Positions 59,817-64,000 of a stretch of DNA of 64,000 nt are shown here, in pieces (within the stretch, counting starts at the first letter, position 1; each line of letters opens with the position of its first letter). A program made the translations under genes and the position numbers. The DNA lies in the NCBI GenBank assembly GCA_035762545.1, contig DASTOM010000009.1:1-64000 (forward strand), read 5' to 3'. This stretch comes from JANQRA01 sp035762545 (GTDB lineage Bacteria; Actinomycetota; Acidimicrobiia; Spongiisociales; ZC4RG35). The notes beneath the pieces are model-generated. The model saw only the letters and a list, made by a program, of their open reading frames with translations, was not told where the DNA came from and ran no database searches.

Positions 59817-60235
59817 CTCAGAACCGATCCGATCCGTTGACCGACCAGTACGACGATCAGGCCGCCGACCACCGAGGCTGCAACGTACCCAGCAGCCAGA
59901 GCCGCCTCCCCGTGCCCGACGAGTTGGACGACTTCGACGCTGAAGGCAGAGAAGGTAGTCAACGAGCCGAAGACACCAATCCCCCAGAACTGGACCGAGA
60001 AAGGACCCGACAGGCTGCGCTGGCGGCGGGCCAGGTAGAAGCCGAGCAGGAGCGACCCGGTCAGGTTGACGATCAAGCTGGCCATGGGAAAGCCCGCGAC
60101 GGGTGTCGCCACTGAGGCGCTGAGTCCGAGGCGAGCCGCCGAACCGATCAGCCCACCTGCCAGCACTGCGGACCATGGACGAACAAGCAGCGTGGGGCGA
60201 AGCGGAACTCGAGGCGGTACTGGCGGTGTGGGCAT
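59813..60235 (-). CDS. crcB: Fluoride channel CrcB/Fluc, copy 2
   Basis: 140 residues: GGLIGSAARLGLSASVA, FPMASLIVNLTGSLLLGFYLA and FGSLTTFSAFSVEV match CrcB, with an additional basic N-terminal leader (VPLRPTLLVRPW). It is the first gene after the fluoride riboswitch at 60251-60297. Together with copy 1 it should form an inverted Fluc heterodimer that exports F-. Confidence 0.93.
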   Translation of the reverse strand: MPTPPVPPRVPLRPTLLVRPWSAVLAGGLIGSAARLGLSASVATPVAGFPMASLIVNLTGSLLLGFYLARRQRSLSGPFSVQFWGIGVFGSLTTFSAFSVEVVQLVGHGEAALAAGYVAASVVGGLIVVLVGQRIGSVLR

Positions 60236-60250
60236 GGCTCTTCGGTTGAT

Positions 60251-60297
60251 CAGGAGCCATCAGCCGTAAGGCGGTTCTTGGCGAGCCCCATCGCCGT
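60251..60297 (-). promoter_or_regulatory. Fluoride riboswitch (crcB motif)
   Basis: On the - strand this reads GGCGATGGGGCTCGCC, then AAGAACCGCC, then GGCTGATGGCTCCTG, which follows the crcB RNA consensus: first hairpin starting GGCGATGG, the conserved ACCGCC for the pseudoknot, and the final GCTGATGGCTCCTG. It begins 16 nt before the crcB start at 60235. Fluoride binding should turn on the operon. Confidence 0.9.
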
Positions 60298-60481
60298 CGA
60301 TGACACACTAGCCGCCAAGCACTTGGGGCCTCTACCGGACGTTCTGCCGGGTTCTTGACGCGCTCTCCCGCGGGTTCTACCGCGCTCGATTCCGCTCAGG
60401 ATGATTCGATCCGTTCGGCTGGCGAGTCCGACATCGTGTCGGAATCGATCCGACTTGGTGTCGGTCTCTGGGTGGGTTTGA

Positions 60482-61249
60482 GTGCCGTCCCATGCGGCGT
60501 TGGATGTGTGCTTGTCCTCGAATCTGATCCACTATCTGCCGGTGGTCACGACGCTGGTTGCGGCCGCCTTCTTCCGGGTGTTGTGGCGGCATTGGCGGCG
60601 CAATCCCTCGGCTCGATACGTGATGTGGTGGATGATCGGCGTGGGTCTCTATGGCCTGGGAACGCTGACTGAGGCCTTGACTACCATCTTCGGCTGGAAC
60701 GAGCCCGTCTTCCGCTCCTGGTACATCGCCGGCGCTCTGCTCGGGGCGGGACCTCTAGCTCAGGGCACCGTCTACCTGCTGTTACCGAAACGTGTCGCCG
60801 ACCGTCTGGCAGTTGCGTTGGTCACGTATGTGGCCGTGGCTTCCGCATTCGTCATCGCCACTCCCCTCCTCTACGACCTGGTGGAGCCGAATCGGCTGTC
60901 GGGCGAGGTGATGGCCTGGCAGTGGGTGAGGCTGTTCTCCCCGCTGGTCAACCTGTATGCGGTGGTTTTCCTGATCGGCGGCGCCATCTGGTCGGCGTGG
61001 AAGTACTGGCGCCGGGGCGGTGCCGGGTCGAGGGTCAAAGGGAACCTGTTGATCGCGGTGGGAGCGATCCTGCCGGGCATCGGCGGATCCTTCGCCAGAG
61101 CCGGGATGGTCGAGGTGCTCTATGTGACCGAACTGATCGGGCTGCTGCTGATCTGGGCCGGCTACCGGGTGATCGCAGGCGACCGGGCGGCCTCCATACA
61201 CGAAACACAGAGGACGGTCTCCGTCCAGGACCCATCCGAAACGACCTGA
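60482..61249 (+). CDS. Seven-helix-type membrane protein of unknown function
   Basis: 255 residues with about seven transmembrane helices (LIHYLPVVTTLVAAAFF; VMWWMIGVGLYGLGTLTEAL; a strongly hydrophobic YVAVASAFVIATPLL; VNLYAVVFLIGGAIWSAW; LLIWAGYRVIAG). Charged and short polar ends lie on both sides. I recognise no family name. The GTG start is weak. It precedes the ABC transporter operon by 13 nt and may be part of it. Confidence 0.6.
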   Translation: MPSHAALDVCLSSNLIHYLPVVTTLVAAAFFRVLWRHWRRNPSARYVMWWMIGVGLYGLGTLTEALTTIFGWNEPVFRSWYIAGALLGAGPLAQGTVYLLLPKRVADRLAVALVTYVAVASAFVIATPLLYDLVEPNRLSGEVMAWQWVRLFSPLVNLYAVVFLIGGAIWSAWKYWRRGGAGSRVKGNLLIAVGAILPGIGGSFARAGMVEVLYVTELIGLLLIWAGYRVIAGDRAASIHETQRTVSVQDPSETT

Positions 61250-61262
61250 GGTGAACCATCAA

Positions 61263-62264
61263 ATGAGATCCAAGACCCTGATAGCGCTCGCCATCGCCGC
61301 TGCTATGACCCTGGCGACGTGCGGAGGAGAAACGGCCGAGACGACCACCTCGGTCGCCGCATCGGAAACCACGACGACCACCTCGCCTCAGGCGACAACG
61401 ACAACCGAATCCGAGGGCCCGGTCTTCGTCGGCGCAGACGGTGTCGAGACCACGATCACCGACATCTCACGGATCGTCTCGCTCAACGGCGACCTCACCG
61501 AGATCATCTTCGAGCTCGGGCTGGGTGACAATGTGGTGGGCGTGGATGTCACCACCACCTATCCACCGGAGGCGGCTGCACTCAACGACCAAGGTCAGAC
61601 GGTCGGGTTCGCCCAGCAGCTGACCGCCGAGGCCGTGCTTCGCTTCGAACCCACCCTGGTGATCGGGGACACCCAAGTTGCTCCTCCGGAGGCCATCGAG
61701 CAGCTGCGCGGTGCGGGCATCCCGGTGGTGATCCTGGAGACCCAGACAACGCTGGACGGGGTGGAGACCAAGATCAACCAGGTCGCTGAGATCCTCGACG
61801 TGCCTGATGAGGGTGCAACGTTGGCGGAGAGGGTCATGGGAGAGATCAACGCGGCCCGTGACCTCGCAGCAGGCGAAGACTCGGATCCCCGTGTGGCTTT
61901 CGTCTATGTGCGCGGCCCTCAGGTGGTGTTCCTGTTCGGAGCCGGTATGGCAACGCAGGCCATGATCGAAGGCGCCGGGGCCGTCGACGCCGGGGTCGAA
62001 TCCGGTGTGTTCGGACCGGCCCCGCTGACACCAGAAGCGCTGGTGGCTGCCGCTCCCGAGGTGATCGTCCTGCCCGAGGCGGGACTCGAGGCGCTGGGAG
62101 GTATCGAAGCTTTCTTGGCGTTACCCGGCGTCTCAGATACCCCGGCGGCTCAGAACGACGCTTTCTTCGCCTATGACGAGGCCTACTTCTTCAATCTCGG
62201 TCCGCGCACCGGCCAGGCTCTGGACGAGTTCGTCCGAGACCTGTATCCGGGCATCGGAGGTTGA
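61263..62264 (+). CDS. Haem/iron-type ABC transporter substrate-binding lipoprotein
   Basis: 333 residues: a lipobox signal (LALAAAM-like stretch ending LATCGG, Cys at about residue 20), a Thr-rich linker, then two Fe/B12-type binding lobes (RIVSLNGDLTEIIFELGLGD; VVGVDVTTTYPPEA; PLTPEALVAAAPEVIVLPEAG; FFNLGPRTGQALDE). This is the HmuT/BtuF/FhuD class with a long helix between lobes. The combination with a FecCD permease and an ATPase that follow fits haem or siderophore uptake. ATG 61263 is supported by GAGGTG 9 nt upstream. Confidence 0.85.
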   Translation: MRSKTLIALAIAAAMTLATCGGETAETTTSVAASETTTTTSPQATTTTESEGPVFVGADGVETTITDISRIVSLNGDLTEIIFELGLGDNVVGVDVTTTYPPEAAALNDQGQTVGFAQQLTAEAVLRFEPTLVIGDTQVAPPEAIEQLRGAGIPVVILETQTTLDGVETKINQVAEILDVPDEGATLAERVMGEINAARDLAAGEDSDPRVAFVYVRGPQVVFLFGAGMATQAMIEGAGAVDAGVESGVFGPAPLTPEALVAAAPEVIVLPEAGLEALGGIEAFLALPGVSDTPAAQNDAFFAYDEAYFFNLGPRTGQALDEFVRDLYPGIGG

Positions 62265-63301
62265 CCGACTCCACCGACTCCCCACACCTCGCCGACCCGT
62301 TCGCCAACCGACGGCGCTGGGCGGGCCCGATCATGGGTTTGCTCGTCCTGGCGGTGGCGTGGGGAGCGTTGTCCCTGGGCGCGGTACCTGTACCTGCCGA
62401 TGAGGTATTAGGGGTGCTCGCCCGCAAGCTCGGACTCAGCGTCTTCACCGAACCGTCGGCCCAAGCCGAAGCGGTGGTGTGGGGTATCCGCATGCCTCGA
62501 ATGCTGCTCGCCTTCACCGTCGGAGCCGCCCTCGCACTCTGCGGCGGGGTGCTGCAGGGGCTGCTCCGCAACAACCTGGCCGACCCCCAACTGTTGGGCA
62601 TCGGCCCCGGCGCTGCGATCGGAGCCGCCATCGGATCCTCCGCCGGCGGTGTGCAGGGTGCGATCGCCGGCGGTGTCGCCGCCGGCGTGGTCACCGCGTT
62701 TGCGATACGCCGTCTCTCCCGTAGACCTTCAATCGACCCCACGCCCATCATCCTCTCCGGAGTTGCACTGGGTGCCGCCCTGAGTGCCTGGGTGGGCTTC
62801 GTCGTGTTCGCCGCCGACCGCGCCACCGTCCCCCCGATCGAGTTCTGGCTCCTCGGCAGCCTGGCCGGATCGACCTGGCGTGCCTTCGGCACGGTCATCG
62901 TCTTCGCCACGATCGCTGCCATCGTGATGCTGGCATCCGCACGGATCCTCGACATCTTCCGTCTCGGCGAAGCCGACGCCCGCCACCTGGGCATCGATGT
63001 CGACCTGGTGCGCACCATCCTCCTCATCGCCGTCGGAGCTGCGGTGGGTGCCACGGTTGGAGCCGCCGGTGTGATCGCCTTCGTCGGGCTACTCGTCCCG
63101 TTCGTCGTGATCCGATTCACTGGGCCCCTCCACCGACATCTATTCGTGGTATCACTGGCCGGCGGCGCACTCTTCGTAGCCACCGCCGACCTGGTGGCTC
63201 GACTCGCCATCCAACCCATCGAGATACCGGTAGGTCTCGTCACCGCCGCCGTCGGCGGGCCCGTGTTTCTCTGGTTGCTCACCAGGCGTCGCGATGCCTG
63301 A
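62261..63301 (+). CDS. FecCD-type iron/haem ABC transporter permease
   Basis: 346 residues with about nine to ten hydrophobic segments: IMGLLVLAVAWGALSLGAVPV, the coupling region VWGIRMPRMLLAFTVGAALALCGGVLQGLLRNNLADPQLLG typical of BtuC/HmuU, and a final GLLVPFVVIRF. The TTG at 62261 overlaps the previous stop by 4 nt, but an ATG at 62333 would remove the basic residues before helix 1, so the exact start is unsure. It forms the membrane channel for the substrate-binding protein. Confidence 0.88.
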   Translation: MTDSTDSPHLADPFANRRRWAGPIMGLLVLAVAWGALSLGAVPVPADEVLGVLARKLGLSVFTEPSAQAEAVVWGIRMPRMLLAFTVGAALALCGGVLQGLLRNNLADPQLLGIGPGAAIGAAIGSSAGGVQGAIAGGVAAGVVTAFAIRRLSRRPSIDPTPIILSGVALGAALSAWVGFVVFAADRATVPPIEFWLLGSLAGSTWRAFGTVIVFATIAAIVMLASARILDIFRLGEADARHLGIDVDLVRTILLIAVGAAVGATVGAAGVIAFVGLLVPFVVIRFTGPLHRHLFVVSLAGGALFVATADLVARLAIQPIEIPVGLVTAAVGGPVFLWLLTRRRDA

Positions 63302-64000
63302 GCCCACCATCGTCGCCACCTCCGCCACCTACCGTGTGCAAGGCGCCGCCCTGGTCTCCAATGTCGACCTCGAGGTCGCACCGGGAGAGCTCGTCGCCGT
63401 CATTGGACCCAACGGAGCCGGCAAGTCCACCCTCCTCAACCTGCTATCAGGGGACCTCCACCCAACCGAAGGCGAAGTGTTGATCAACGGCATCGACACC
63501 TCCCGGGCCCTGCCCGGCGACCTCGCCCTCGAACGCTCCATCCTCACCCAACGTGAACCCATCGACATCCCCTACACCACCACCCAGATGGTCGCCATGG
63601 GACGGTTTCCCCACCGGCGAGACGAAGCCAACACCCGTGAGCGCGATTCCGCCGTCATCGCCGACGCCATGGCTCAGACCGACACGACGCGTTTCGCCGG
63701 CCGTACCTACACCACGCTGTCAAGAGGCGAACAGACCCGGGTGTCCCTCGCCCGGGTCATCGCTCAGGCAACCCCGATCATCCTCCTCGACGAACCCACC
63801 ACCGCCCTCGACGTCGCACACCAAGAGAGAATCATGAACCTCACCGCTGTGCTCGCCGAAGACAGGACCGTCGTCGCCGTGCTCCACGATCTCAACGCCG
63901 CTGCGGTGCATGCGAACAGAATCCTGGTCATGAGCGAAGGGGCCGTGGTGGCCGACGGCGGCCCGCGCCAAGTGCTCCAAGCCGACCTCCTCACCTCGGT
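63294..64000 (+). CDS. Haem/iron ABC transporter ATP-binding protein, cut by right edge
   Basis: About 235 residues are visible. Walker A is VIGPNGAGKSTLL (about 35-47), the signature is TLSRGEQTRVSLAR, Walker B is PIILLDEPTTALDVAHQ, and the switch His is in VVAVLHDLNAAA. It resembles HmuV/FecE-type ATPases that drive uptake with the preceding permease. ATG 63294 overlaps the permease stop by 8 nt. The end lies beyond the window. Confidence 0.92.
   Translation, partial: MPEPTIVATSATYRVQGAALVSNVDLEVAPGELVAVIGPNGAGKSTLLNLLSGDLHPTEGEVLINGIDTSRALPGDLALERSILTQREPIDIPYTTTQMVAMGRFPHRRDEANTRERDSAVIADAMAQTDTTRFAGRTYTTLSRGEQTRVSLARVIAQATPIILLDEPTTALDVAHQERIMNLTAVLAEDRTVVAVLHDLNAAAVHANRILVMSEGAVVADGGPRQVLQADLLTS

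Noticed and set aside
60330..61262. Cobalamin riboswitch ahead of the ABC transporter
   Set aside because: No B12-box consensus was found; the transporter may carry haem or a siderophore instead.

Overview
The window is GC-rich, densely coded bacterial DNA that reads like a chromosomal segment of an actinobacterium. Supporting gene families are a deazaflavin-dependent nitroreductase-type protein, LtrA, DUF4389, DUF6510, TetR regulators and several possibly leaderless or GTG/TTG starts. An Acidimicrobiia-like lineage is plausible but unproven. I saw no phage, insertion sequence, CRISPR array, rRNA or complete tRNA.

Layout. 1-7.4 kb is a catabolic block: the end of an acyl-CoA dehydrogenase, two MaoC-type hotdog proteins and a ThDP enzyme on +, facing a - strand operon of a LigAB-type extradiol dioxygenase, an SDR and a cyclase, plus an enolase-superfamily gene. 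6.6-12 kb (-) is an NAD-dependent, molybdenum formate dehydrogenase operon with its maturation factor FdhD. Its catalytic subunit has an in-frame TGA, followed by a SECIS-like hairpin, at the metal-ligand Cys/Sec position, so it is read here as a selenoprotein. The Fe4S4 domain that normally starts this subunit sits at the end of another gene. Two pairs of 47-nt palindromes, each with a 72-nt period, bracket the operon. 12-25 kb is mixed housekeeping and stress: TetR with an oxidoreductase, aminotransferase, HAD phosphatase, an RRM protein, a GerW-like pair, a UvrA paralogue and an AraC regulator. It includes a second predicted selenoprotein, a peroxiredoxin with TGA at the peroxidatic position (20255-20725). 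Two genes here look like internal-deletion pseudogenes (17.9 and 25.1 kb).

25.7-31.8 kb holds a dienelactone hydrolase, cupin, LtrA, RibD-C and DoxX proteins, then a membrane-anchored copper nitrite reductase fused to a cupredoxin domain, controlled by an Rrf2 regulator with a clear palindromic operator. 31.8-51 kb resembles an oxygen-limitation and energy module: flavin reductase with a molybdopterin oxidoreductase, universal stress protein, Ca-type P-ATPase, beta-CASP nuclease, phosphofructokinase, Zn alcohol dehydrogenase, pyruvate phosphate dikinase, pyruvate:ferredoxin oxidoreductase with a dihydroorotate-dehydrogenase-like partner, and a sulfide:quinone reductase/TusE/DsrE2 sulfur group. 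A motif resembling GRGNCGAARGTCMC recurs upstream of several of these genes.

51-64 kb carries a flavin monooxygenase, a TrkA-TrkA-small protein-TrkH potassium-uptake operon, a DUF190-CrcB-CrcB fluoride-export operon under a fluoride riboswitch, and a haem/iron-type ABC transporter that runs off the right edge. The gaps at 51002-51293, 54627-54893 and 58823-59117 hold no gene I can support.
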